From Siderastrea siderea (lineage: Eukaryota > Cnidaria > Anthozoa > Scleractinia > Rhizangiidae), in contig OZ034970.1 of the NCBI GenBank assembly GCA_964030785.1, forward strand, positions 36,087,943 to 36,151,942: DNA of 64,000 nucleotides, read 5' to 3'. The first letter of the stretch is position 1; each line of letters begins with the position of its first letter. Below, in pieces: positions 39,101 to 47,435 of the stretch. The notes below the pieces were generated by a model. That model was not told the origin of the DNA. It saw only the letters and a program-made list of their open reading frames with translations, and made no database searches. Both the position numbers and the translations under genes were made by a program.

Positions 39101-39367
39101 TTCTAATAACGCTATAAAGGAAATCATAGAAAAACTGCATCAAAGGTAAGCTTATTTTAAAAATCCCCAGAAGAAATCAAGCAGCCGTGACCGAACGATG
39201 AAACGCTTACCTTTCAATTCACAAACGCACACAACTCCAAAGTCACACAAGACACTGAAATAGCTATCACTGTTTGAAAATTTAATGCAGTTTTGTAGTG
39301 ACGGGCTTGCTGGCTCCAAAATTCCATCACAAGACACGTTCTTCGCTTCGCGAGTACCTTCCGCCAT
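12197..39367 (-). CDS. Multi-exon gene with WD40-like segments, unidentified
   Basis: Exons in transcript order: 39211-39367, 37543-37676, (missing exon or exons), 21829-21960, 20789-20850, 19492-19552, 18598-18710, 18118-18205, 17359-17469, 14851-15759, 14590-14707, 12702-12799, 12340-12519, and tentatively 12197-12243 with a stop. All junctions use GT-AG, and every neighbouring pair agrees in phase except across the gap at 37.5-22 kb, where a phase 0-to-1 exon is missing. The start ATG at 39365-39367 sits in AAAATGGCGG. WD-like pieces include GHSWSSDDQVFAVAG, VAGPNGVEFYQ, ITSMEFSPDSSMVAVAG and KYFALLTNDGRVKIW. The 909-nt exon encodes a hydrophilic, probably disordered stretch ending in a hydrophobic region (NYVVVAVLPLLAYVY). 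I do not recognise the family; a beta-propeller scaffold is the best guess. The first two exons could belong to a separate gene. Confidence 0.65.
13513..14215. mobile_element. TTAA-ended hairpin MITE, family T1 copy 1
   Basis: Left end TTAAGGTTACTCCGGACCTT mirrors the right end (GTCCGGAGTAACTTTTAA). The two halves are inverted relatives along most of their length (for example GGAAAGCTTAATAAATG in the left half). About 703 bp, with relatives at 40399-41126 and 49660-50372. It lies in the intron between exons 14590-14707 and 12702-12799 of the minus-strand gene. Confidence 0.85.
14303..14324 (+). repeat. Long G tract
   Basis: A run of about 20 G with one of the longest uninterrupted homopolymers in the window. 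Similar G or C runs lie near 8200, 8755, 9258, 17907, 18379, 21397, 23527, 32432 and 48000. Confidence 0.9.
15760..17358. other. Intron of the minus-strand WD-like gene
   Basis: Lies between exons 17359-17469 and 14851-15759. The 148-codon open frame at 16203-16649 has no ATG until near its end and shows no family features, so I treat this stretch as intronic. Confidence 0.5.
18931..19151. mobile_element. Hairpin MITE in intron
   Basis: Left arm AGGTATTTTTGCGCGGTTTA... and right arm ...CAGTCATAAACTGCGCAAAA are inverted repeats of about 80 bp, with CCAAAAAGG and CTTTTTGG closing the loop. It sits between exons 19492-19552 and 18598-18710 of the minus-strand gene. Confidence 0.7.
19553..20788. 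other. Intron of the minus-strand WD-like gene
   Basis: No gene or clear element. A cluster of ACGTC/GACGT motifs (CGTCAGACGTTA and CGTCTGACGTTAGACGTTA) occurs at about 19715-19780. Confidence 0.4.
22583..22834 (-). CDS. Small ORF in left arm of foldback element
   Basis: 83 residues starting MSQCRKMSNVLEKSLLLSCS and ending in VFDLMWVETH. The first ATG is at 22832-22834. It is an almost identical twin of 25579-25830, with five or fewer amino-acid differences. There is no recognisable domain. Conservation of the frame may simply reflect the young age of the inverted repeat; a product encoded by the element is possible but unsupported. Confidence 0.25.
   Translation of the reverse strand: MSQCRKMSNVLEKSLLLSCSTVYNTLTQLAVFIGWHQQDQNTSNGKRITRKWPLDLSSTADEVRAFRTVFLFDVFDLMWVETH
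25579..25830 (+). CDS. Small ORF in right arm of foldback element
   Basis: Twin of the ORF at 22583-22834: 83 residues, MSQCRKTSNVLEERLLLSCS at the start, WVETH at the end. The two copies are divergent and face the outer ends of the element. Function unknown; it may be non-coding. Confidence 0.25.
   Translation: MSQCRKTSNVLEERLLLSCSTVYNTLTQLAVFIGWHQRDQNTSNGKRITRKWPLDLSSTANEVRAFRTVFLFDVFDLMWVETH
26408..28277. mobile_element. 1.9-kb TTAA-ended element containing a minisatellite
   Basis: Left terminus TTAAAGGAACACTATC and right terminus GATAGTGTCCCTTTAA are imperfect inverted repeats of about 35 bp, bounded by TTAA at 26408-26411 and 28274-28277. The interior holds a 28-bp tandem array. No transposase seen. 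The left TTAA is also the right border of the 4.4-kb foldback element, so one inserted against the edge of the other. Confidence 0.7.
26789..27160 (+). repeat. 28-bp minisatellite
   Basis: Twelve head-to-tail 28-bp units (26789-27124), then a 9-base interruption, then a thirteenth unit. Each unit begins ATGGAAACAG and contains GGGATAGTGTCTGTC. One unit and the last carry A-to-G at the same position. The GATAGTGTC core also occurs in the terminal repeat of the host element. Confidence 0.95.
28278..29105. other. Upstream region of GlpQ-like gene A
   Basis: No gene seen. It should contain the promoter and 5' UTR of the gene starting at 29106. The stretch 28430-28500 is locally rich in CG (CGCCGACGACGAC). 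Confidence 0.4.
29511..29666. mobile_element. 156-bp MITE with 9-bp target duplication
   Basis: Ends TAGACTGCGAGCAGTCTCTC and (reverse complement) TAGACTTGCGAGTAGTCTCT, with TTTTGCTCTAAAATC following in both arms. The 9-mer CTTCAATGC flanks both sides directly, which is good evidence for transposition. It lies in intron 1 of GlpQ-like gene A. Confidence 0.85.
30553..31025. mobile_element. Harbinger-like MITE, family H copy 1
   Basis: Inverted ends TGCGCCGATCAATTCGAAA and TTTCGAATTGATCGGCGCA, with TTA on both outer sides as for PIF/Harbinger target sites. C/G-rich CCCGGGCA boxes sit next to the arms. The interior matches 35983-36459 in the opposite orientation. In intron 1 of GlpQ-like gene A. 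Confidence 0.75.
31061..31763. mobile_element. 703-bp inverted-repeat element with AGGATCTTCC boxes
   Basis: Ends GGGGCTGTTTAAATGGAGGG and (reverse complement) GGGGCTGTTTACATGGAGGG. Arms carry many copies of the box GGAAGATCCTAG in both orientations. An internal segment at 31240-31424 is also found at 42811-43008. Intron 1 of GlpQ-like gene A. Confidence 0.8.
32345..32840. repeat. Dispersed repeat rich in CTGTTTAGGACA
   Basis: Contains irregularly spaced copies of TGTTTAGGACA and close variants. A second copy is split across 35150-35374 and 37293-37440. It also includes a 20-base G tract at about 32432-32451. Ends just before exon 2 of GlpQ-like gene A. Confidence 0.6.
34084..35149. other. 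3' untranslated and flanking DNA of GlpQ-like gene A
   Basis: No further coding sequence. Parts of 34100-34450 resemble 48350-48690, so this flank was duplicated along with the gene. AATAAA at 34909-34914 is the best poly(A) candidate. Confidence 0.5.
35983..36459. mobile_element. Harbinger-like MITE, family H copy 2
   Basis: Ends ATGTACCGGTCAAATTGAAG and (reverse complement) ATGTACCAGTCAAATTGAAG. The interior is homologous to 30553-31025 but inverted. It sits in the loop of the hAT-like foldback. Confidence 0.75.
37049..37242. mobile_element. 194-bp MITE in right arm of foldback
   Basis: Arms GCAAAACGACATCCAAGTAA and TTACTCAGATGTCGTTTTGC are inverted, continued by TGACACGTCATCAGTATGG. The left arm of the surrounding foldback lacks it (GTCACCCC next to GAGGGCTC with only a few bases between), so it is a later insertion. 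Confidence 0.75.
37677..39210. other. Intron 1 of the minus-strand WD-like gene
   Basis: Between exons 39211-39367 and 37543-37676. No coding sequence supported. The stretch 38640-38760 has a repeat relative at about 48190-48320 (both with AAATTCTCC, ACTAGT and GAGAATA). Confidence 0.5.
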
Positions 39368-40398
39368 TTTGAAAATCCCGCTCTTAGTAATCTGGGTACG
39401 AGTTTAGCAGAAGCGGACGGGTAGGGTGGGTAGGGTAAAACAGAACTCCTTACCGAGGCCCGAACAGGATTTCTTGTTTGTTCTTCTCTCCGGGATTTAA
39501 ACTTATTTTAATTTTTCCCCTAAATGATTGCCATACATCTTTGCTTCAGCATAATTTCAAGGAAAGTTCATAGGTAGTTTCCTGTTCTCCTGGAGTGGGG
39601 TGTGGTGGAGGAGAGGTAGGATAATTACAGTATTCCTTGTAATGTTGTTATCCCTTACCCAATGTCAACCAAAATGGACCATTTTCCGTGCCCTATATCG
39701 GCCCTAACACCAAAAATCTTTCTCGTTACAGGCCAAACCCTAGTCTGACAAGTAGCTAGGTAAAATATTTCTGAGCGATCTCTCAGTCGCTTTGGTAATG
39801 GCGATATTCATCATGCCTCCATTACCAAAGCAACGGACTAAATGTACGTTAACCAAGGAAAAGTGACAAAAGTGGCGTAAATTCACGTCCTAATTATAGT
39901 GGAAAAAACATAGTGAAAACAAGCAAACCGTTGCGACTTTCTACAACAATTATATGCAGTCACAAGCGCACAAGTGATCAAAACGTGCCTTAGTGGGAAA
40001 TTTTGATCGCCTCCCCACCCCCACCCCTCTCGTGTTTTGGATATTTTGTCATTGTGAACCATCAGAAAAAAGTTGCCTTTGCAGTCAATTTCTCTGTTTA
40101 AACTGAATACAGGGAGATGTAAGGAATGTGATGGACTACGACAAGAAGTGTACTATATAGTACCACCACTGCGTATAGTTTGACTTCTGCTTCTATAACG
40201 TGTTGCTTCAATCAAGAAGCTTTTTTTGTACTTACCTTTTTAAGGTGTGACGTTTCATTGCTCGTTATTATTATTGAAGCATTTCATTTTTTTTCGCTTT
40301 TATATTTCGTTCTCTTTGATTCCTTGTTTGCTTGAAATCATCTTTTTGTTTGTTTGTTTGTTTGTTTGTTTGTTTGTTTCTAATTTTCTGCTTTCATT
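39368..40398. other. Upstream of the minus-strand gene; duplicated with 60082-60300
   Basis: The first 200 bases beyond the ATG match the flank of the orphan exon at 59925-60081 (CTCCGGGATTTAAACTTATT in both). The rest holds no visible gene. A (TTTG)n run lies at about 40343-40379. Confidence 0.5.
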
Positions 40399-41126
40399 TT
40401 AAGGCTTATACTCCGGACCTTCGCGGGTGTCCTCCGGGAAAAAATTCGTATGCGCGCCATTTTAAAGGAAAACACGGCAAACTATATATCGTTGGAAAGC
40501 TTAATAAATGTAGATTTTGGAAAAAAAACACGAATTGCCGGTTTCTTCAATTCCGCAAAAGAAAATCGCAAACAACCGCGAAACTGGCCATGTGTCATTC
40601 AATTGAATTAATAGGGTATCAAATCCAAGCGCATTGGCAAAATAACTGTACAGTGTTTATCACAAAGGATCAATCATCAAAAGTGGGTCAGCATTCTTCG
40701 ATATTCTGACTGGTTATTTTTTAACTAATCTTTCAAGTTCGGGCAGCAAAGAATACGCGATGCGCATTGCATTGAAGATCGCCACGGATGAAAACTTACA
40801 AAATTTCAAAAATCTCCGACACACTTTTGTTTCACAACATCATATCTAAGGAATGTTCAGGCCAAATTTCACAGATAACCGCCGAGTTTTGGTACCCTAT
40901 AAATTAATTTGTCTGATTGAATGAAGCATGGTCATTTTTGCGATCATTTTTGCAATTTTCTTTTGCAGAATTAAAAAATCCGCAATTCATTTTTTTTTCC
41001 AAAATCTACATTTTATTAACCTTTCCAACGATGTATAGTTTGCCGTGTTTTCCATCAAAATGGCGCGCATGACGAATTTTTCCACGAGACAAGGGAGGAC
41101 ACCCGCAAAGGTCCGGAGAACCTTAA
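40399..41126. mobile_element. TTAA-ended hairpin MITE, family T1 copy 2
   Basis: Starts TTAAGGCTTATACTCCGGAC and ends GGTCCGGAGAACCTTAA. The interior is the same as 13513-14215 and 49660-50372. The left end has a few extra bases compared with the others. Confidence 0.85.
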
Positions 41127-42220
41127 CCGGAGGTTCGTTGTCAAGTTCTGTGTAGAACCAGTTTTGGTTAGAGGGGTAGGACCAGGCATTACAATGTCAA
41201 CAGTGGAAAGTGGTACTAATCCTAAGTAATGAACAATTCGGATTTTAGTGCGGTGAAGAAGCCATCTTGTAAGGCTGGTATGTACGCAATGCGGACCTAC
41301 TTTTAGCTCTGTCTCAGCGACATGTCTCCTGGTACAGCACTTGAACAGTGCACACGAGGCAGCTTTTGAAGAGACCTGCCTCTGCGACCTGCCTCCAAAT
41401 CCATCCCGACCTTTAGGGCTTCAGGGTTCCAGGCTTTCGTCAAGGAAAAACCAGCATTTTCGTCTGGATTCCAAGTTGAGATAGATAGGCTTCGGGCTTC
41501 ATTGCAAAAATGTTAGGGTTCCAGGACTTCCCCCTTTCCAGAGGTCCATAGATTACTTCGCTAAAATATTCGCTATTTCGCGAAGTTAAAAATTAGTGAG
41601 AATAAGGTACGTTGCCTTGCGAGTCAGCCATTTATGCAAGTTTTTCACAACAACAACAATTTATTTGCATTCCCATATACATAGATGATATGGTAAAAAG
41701 TGATGATAATAATGATGAAAATAACATTACAGCAATAACAGAAAGCAAGTTGGAACGGACAAATTTCGTTTTGGAGAAAAATGTTTGAAAACTAATAGTT
41801 AGTGTTACAGGAAAGCACAATTGAAGAGCTTTCATTGAATGGTCAGACTGTTTCATTTCAGCCACAAACGTTCCAAAGTTACAACCCTGGCCATTAGTCT
41901 TGGGACACTTTGCTCATGCAAATCGCGTCGCGTCATTTGAAAAATACTCTTGCCTCGCCCCCCTCCCCCTGTACAATGTTGAAGTTCGGGTTTTGAAACT
42001 GACGACTGACCTTCAACATTGTTTCGGGAGGTGGGGAGGGGTGCACATAACACTTGTGAAAGACTTCTAATTACAGCGGAAACATTTCCTTACTTCTCAC
42101 TTAAGTGTCCCCAGGTCTAATGGCCAGGATTGTAGATCCATCTTGTAGATGACGTTTACAACAGCAACTTCTCGCGATGCATATTTATGACAGCACAGGA
42201 AAGTACGCTGCTCAAAAGCT
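41127..42220. other. No gene seen; short internal duplication
   Basis: The stretch near 41810-41880 (GCTTTCATTGAATGGTCAGAC) resembles 42215-42260 (GCTTTAATTGAAATGGTCAC), suggesting a local duplication of about 400 bp. A short inverted pair ACAATGTTGAAG / CTTCAACATTGT lies near 41970-42020. Confidence 0.4.
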
Positions 42221-42436
42221 TTAATTGAAATGGTCACACTTTTGAGATTCATCCACGGTGTCAATACTTAGAACCGTACTTCGGTAATAATAAACAAGCC
42301 TCACTCTGTAAGGAGCAATAGCTTTCAAATTTGGAATGGTGACATTCAGAACTTCATCCACAGGCTCAACAGGCACAACCACAATACTGACTCCACGTTT
42401 GGCTTCTGGCTTTGGCTTTGCCGTTCGCCAGGGCAA
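42221..42436 (-). CDS. Possible terminal exon with a fibronectin-III-like strand pattern
   Basis: Open frame of about 70 residues on the minus strand. It includes KPKPEAKRGVSIVVVPVEP, VLNVTIPNLKAIAPYRVRL and a stop after DESQKCDHFN. The segment VTIPNLKAIAPYRVRLVYYY resembles the last strands of FN3 domains. I cannot link it to neighbouring exons, and no clear acceptor precedes it. It could be an exon relic. Confidence 0.25.
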   Translation of the reverse strand: MPWRTAKPKPEAKRGVSIVVVPVEPVDEVLNVTIPNLKAIAPYRVRLVYYYRSTVLSIDTVDESQKCDHFN

Positions 42437-42810
42437 ACTTTACTTGCATTTTATCCCTCCTCTTGTAGCTAATTCCTCTAGTTTAGTTCAAATAACACAA
42501 ATAAAATTTTGGTTTGCATATTACGCATATGGCGGCCATGTTTGTGGTCGTAAACAAAAGGATTCTCGTTAGCTTTCAACTGTTCTGAATTGCCTTTCAC
42601 TAGCCTGTCATGTTGTAAACTTGAATTGGTGAGTTTCAAAACATATACTTCCAAATATTTGTCTGAAATGTTCACAACACTTCTCCAAACTGGTGAACAT
42701 GGAAATGATATCAACATATGTAAACAACAAAGTGTTTTAAAAAATTTGAAAAATGCAGGCATTGTTGCCACTACATAAACAAACTATTATCTGAGTCAGG
42801 CATTTAGAAG

Positions 42811-43008
42811 TTAAGTGGCTGTTGACAGATTAAAATGAACAAAAAATGTTCCCAGAAAAAAATGTTGTAGAACAAGTGCCTTAGGCCTCTATGTCCCGTC
42901 TAATAACGAGTCAAAGAAATAAAAAATTCACAAAATTTGTTTGCTTGCTTATGACGTCAACGCCACCATGTTGGTAGTCGTAAACAAAAGTTTTCTCATA
43001 AGCTCCTT
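42811..43008. repeat. Dispersed repeat shared with 31240-31424
   Basis: Contains AGTGGCTGTTGACAGATTAA, TAGGCCTCTATGTCCCGTCT and GTTTGCTTGCTTATGACGTC, all found with few changes inside the element at 31061-31763. It may be an internal fragment of that transposon family. Confidence 0.75.
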
Positions 43009-43233
43009 TTTGCCTGTACCACAAACAAGGCCGCCATGCCATTTTCTTTTCAATTTGCAAACCATCAATATGAGCCTTTATTTTAGCGTCTTTTTCTATA
43101 ACGCGAGAGTAGCGAAAATAAAGTTAGGTCTTTCTAGTGTTCCATCAGCTGTATTACTTAAAACCAGTCACAAACGTTGTTTATTTCGTCGACAGCTCTA
43201 TCATTCGAATAGGTCTGTCATATGCATAACAAA

Positions 43234-43320
43234 TAGCCTGCGAACAGGCTGTAAACAAGCTTCCTAGGGCGCGCTATTGGCCGCCCACCGAGCGCCCCGG
43301 GGAAAACTGTTCGCAGGCTA
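43234..43320. mobile_element. 87-bp MITE
   Basis: Ends TAGCCTGCGAACAG and CTGTTCGCAGGCTA are perfect inverted repeats about 60 bp apart. It lies 200 bp upstream of GlpQ-like gene B, so it may sit within or near its promoter. Confidence 0.75.
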
Positions 43321-43522
43321 CAAAACAAACTACCAAGAAACCATAAACAATACCACATGAGCTTTTTCATTGGATAGAGATCACATCTTGGCCCTCCGTG
43401 ATAAAGATCTTTTAGGCTGTGCCGAACAGTATTTATTGCAGCTTCTTCATCGATAACACACTCTCAAGACGTACGCCTCTCGAGAAGCAACTCGAGCGTA
43501 ACGCTACGAGTCGTGTGAGACC

Positions 43523-45748
43523 ATGGACAAACTTGTGATGTTTGTAATGCTGGTCTGGCTTACAACATGCCTGGCTCAGAAACCTGCCACTAGACCTTTG
43601 AACATTGCACATCGAGGAAGCTCCGGACGCCTGCCAGAACATACCTTAGAAGCTTACAGGTAAAATCTCAGACTCAAACGCGCAAGGGAAATTTCACGGG
43701 TACTTAATTTCGCGATTTTAGCAAGACAATATTTCGCGAGGCTTTAATTTCGCGATTTCAAGAAGACAAACTGAAAAAAAGAGCACACAAATTTCGTGAA
43801 AATGTGTCAACAAAATTTTACCTCCATAAAGCTTTACAAAGGTAAAGAATTTATATCACCATGTACCGTACAAAGGAATTATTTCAAACAGGAACTTTTC
43901 ATACACCAAATACCATCAGTCATTTGGTCATCCGATAGTTCTTGCAGATCTAAACATCATCCACATCCTCAGAAGGATCTTCTGGGAGAAGTTTCTTTTC
44001 TCCACAAACGGTAGTAGGTAGATAGGTACCAAGTTGTTAATAACATTTATTGATTCATTTGTTTGATTATGTAAAGTTCTAATGAGTGTATATTAATTCA
44101 AAGTGCCCGATGATAAGAAAACTCTATGCGGTAATTCAATTAAGAAACAACCTGTGATGCCATTTCCTTCCAAAAATACTTTATAAGATCATCTCAAAAA
44201 CTGGAAACTAAAGTTTCCAGTATTTCGGTTTTATTTATGAAGTGATGAGCACGAAAACAACAAAGTCACAGTATATATTGGGCACAGGGGTATGCACGGA
44301 AATGTAAATGTTTAGTCACGAAATGAGGTTACTAAAAATTTGAACAGGATTTGGAGTTGCAAAGAATAAAAGGTCAACAATTGTGACTCAATCATGTGCA
44401 CCTCTTCGCACAGTCAAGGAGATTAATGTCAGATTCCAGATGTATAATGTGCAAAGAAAAGAAAAGAAAATGTTTTGAAGAGGTCGTAACTTTCAAGACC
44501 CTTGGACTGGACTACCGACCCTGGACGCACGAGGGTCAGAGTAAAAACTTCCTACATCCTGCACCCTTCAACCCCAGCTCGCACTCCTTTTTTTGGCTCC
44601 TACCTATTTTTTTATGTTGCAAACTATATCCATGCTGCCAATTTTCATGGTATTTTAGCATGAATTGGTCTTTTGTACTCTATGCAGCACACTCTTCCCC
44701 ACAATTCCTGCATACTACAGGTTTTAAGTTAACGTGGAATATTTTTACTACTTTGATTAGGCTGGCCGTCAAGGAAGGAGCAGATTTCATTGAATGTGAT
44801 GTTTGTGTCACCAAGGATCTAATCCTTGTCTGTCACCATAAGAGTTGGTTGAATGAGACCACCAACATCTGGGAAAATGCAACCCTTCGTTCAAAACAAA
44901 CAAGTTATAACATAACAACTTACACAGGTGAAGTAAAGACATTCACGGATATATTCACTGTTGACCTGACCCTGGAAGAACTCAAAACCATCCGCGTCAA
45001 ACAGAGGTACTCATTCCGCGATCCCAATTTCAATGACATGTACCAGATTCCCACGCTTGAAGAACACATCCAAGTGGCTAAATCAGCTGGAAGACCTGTA
45101 GGAATTTACCCTGAACTCAAGAACCCAAAGTGGGTGAATTCTTTGGACATTCTCCGCCAAGCTAACACTACATTTGAAGACCTTCTTCTTGGCATACTTA
45201 ACAAACATGGATACCGTGAAAGAGATGCCCCTTGTTATGTCCAGTCGTTCAGCGAGGACAGCATCAGGGCATTGTCGACAAAAACCCAGCTGCCTTTAGT
45301 CATGTTGTATGATCAGGAGGGGCCAATTCCGAATGCTGATTCCAAACTAAACGATCTTTCCAGCATCTGTTATGGCATTGGAGTGTGGAAGAACATGATA
45401 ATTCCAGTACGCAATCATTACCTTCAGAGCACCACTGAACTCCTCTCCATTGCAAATAAATACAACCTGAAGATTCATGCCTTCACCTTTAGGAATGAAG
45501 ACAGGTACTTGGCGTGGAATTACACACAGGATCCTTATAATGAATACGAAACCTTCCTGAACCTCCAGATTGACGGCTACTTCACAGATTTTCCAGGCAG
45601 CCTTAAAAGATTCCTGGACATGAAGTACAATACTACACCATCTCCTAAGCCTTGTGTTAGTAGTGCTCGTGGGGAATGGCAGGGTGGTTTTTCTATGCTT
45701 TCTCTTGTTTTTGTAGCTACAATGTTTGCCATTATGTCTTCTGTATAA
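43523..45748 (+). CDS. Secreted GlpQ-type glycerophosphodiester phosphodiesterase, copy B (intact)
   Basis: Predicted 374 residues from exons 43523-43659 and 44761-45748 (GT donor at 43660, AG acceptor at 44759-44760, joined inside an Arg codon). Residues 1-18 are a signal peptide. H30-R31 lies in HRGSSGRLPEHTLEAY, the GlpQ-type active-site loop. E57 and D59 (FIECDV) are likely metal ligands, H72 is the second catalytic His, and YPELK supplies the third acidic ligand. YFTDFPGS near the end matches the FTDFP motif of GlpQ. Such enzymes split glycerophosphodiesters into glycerol-3-phosphate and an alcohol. The C-terminus ends in a hydrophobic stretch (FSMLSLVFVATMFAIMSSV) after a small-residue region, as in GPI-anchored proteins, so it is probably cell-surface bound. 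AATAAA at 45789-45794 gives a short 3' UTR. The similarity to bacterial periplasmic GlpQ is stronger than to the membrane GDE family of animals. Confidence 0.88.
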
Positions 45749-45794
45749 GTTCTGATTTGCTGGTTAGTTGTTCTCAGTGTGTCACGGAAATAAA

Positions 45795-46287
45795 TTCCGC
45801 ATTTAGCTATTTTACGGTTCAAACCGTTATTTCAGTCGTTTATCATATTTTGTGCATGTTTAGCCGATAAAATTTCGTTTAAGTAAGCTTCACTATATTT
45901 ATTCAGCTTTCAGATTAGATTGGTTTAGGTTTTTAAATGTTTTGCTTTTAGCTATTCATATTTAGCCTTTTGGAAAAAACATATTTACAATACATATTTA
46001 ACCTTTCAAACGTTTCATTTTCAATAATGATAAGGGACAAAAATAATTACAAAAGCCAACAGTAGTTATTCGGAAAACAACTTGATTGCTTGAGCCGTAC
46101 TTGAATAGGTCTAATCAACGTAGAGCTCTAGAAGTGTTACTTTAAGTTAATAACTTGTTTTCGTTTAATTTATCTTCCTTAATAAGTTCCGTTCCGAAAC
46201 TGCGATCTCTTTCAATTCTATAGGATTAATTCAGAACTTGTTATCTTGCTGACTCATTATCTTTATCGAATACGTTGTGCTGACTTC
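45795..46287. other. 3' flank of GlpQ-like gene B
   Basis: AT-rich, no gene. Ends at the target duplication of the following transposon. Confidence 0.4.
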
Positions 46288-47427
46288 CAGGGGCGTTCCT
46301 GCCTTTACGCGAAATACGCAAGTGCGTACCGGAATTTTCCGCGCTTGACGGATTATAATACAGAAGTGAAAAAAGATTAAAAATTCGTATAGATGAGATC
46401 ATAAGGTAAAACTGTGCAATTTCAAGATCGGCATTTTCTTCAACGCTGTCGCGATCGCGGATGAGTGCACCTGGGCGTGGCGTAATTCGTGGAGTCCAAG
46501 AACCCATTGAAGGAGCGACTATTTATATAATTTATGTTTCAATCAGTTGTAAGACTTTGACTAATTGTTAGTGTTAATACCGATAAGTAATCCAAAATCA
46601 CTAAAATTTCCGCTATTGGATAAGTATCTACAACCTTTTGTATCTGCACTAACAGACACTAGCATTTCCAGAAAAATCTTCAACAAGAGAACACAGTGAA
46701 ACCGTACAGCCGAAGCTAAATATACGGCAAGGAGGGATTCGGTGTTTGTTTGAAATCTTGGTGACACGTGGAGAGAATGTAATGAGACGTAAAATTTGAA
46801 TTTTCCTCATGAAATCCTTTATTTTTATGTCTATTCTCTCGACTTGCATCATTCACCTTCACGCTTCTAAGTCTGATTATTTTGTACACAAAAGTAACAA
46901 CGCAGTCAGCTCACTATTCTTCTTTCAATGCTTGTTTCTACTGTGACGCTAAAGCAGTCATTTAGTACCTTGCGCAGAGACAAGACCTACACATCCTCAA
47001 CCATGAGAGCGGAGCAGCCCTCGTCTCTGGCCATCAGTTTATGCTTATAGAAACACTCACGGAGTGACACCGAAAATATATTACAGGAATTTTGCGCTAA
47101 GAAGAAAAGAAGTTTCTCTTCTGAATTGTAACTACAGTAGTTCTTATGTGTGATTGTACCGATGTAACTTTCAGTCCTGCGTTCTTGCATCCACCACCAG
47201 TCTTCAAAGTCCCATTAGCGTTTACTAGTGTACTTGATGAACTGAATGTAGTGTGTACGATTGTCGTGGAAAGGAAGTCGAAACATTGCTGGAAAGTACA
47301 ATTAGCCTATGTTGATATTTGAGAACGACAATATGATTGAAATGATAACGTATTTCTGACCGTGGTCAATGCAATTCAGTATCAGCCTGACTTTGTGCGT
47401 ACTGCTAAAAAATGCCTGGGAACGCCC
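46288..47427. mobile_element. hAT-like element with 8-bp target duplication
   Basis: Left end CAGGGGCGTTCCTGCC and right end GGAACGCCCCTG are inverted; CAGGGGCG tips are typical of hAT elements. The 8-mer CTGACTTC is directly repeated at 46280-46287 and 47428-47435, overlapping the last three bases of the canonical right tip. No transposase ORF; non-autonomous, about 1.14 kb. Confidence 0.65.
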
Positions 47428-47435
47428 CTGACTTC

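Noticed and set aside
40332..40709. 125-codon open frame on the + strand
   Set aside because: Starts in a TTTG microsatellite and runs into the T1-family MITE, with the same frame seen in the other copies of that element.
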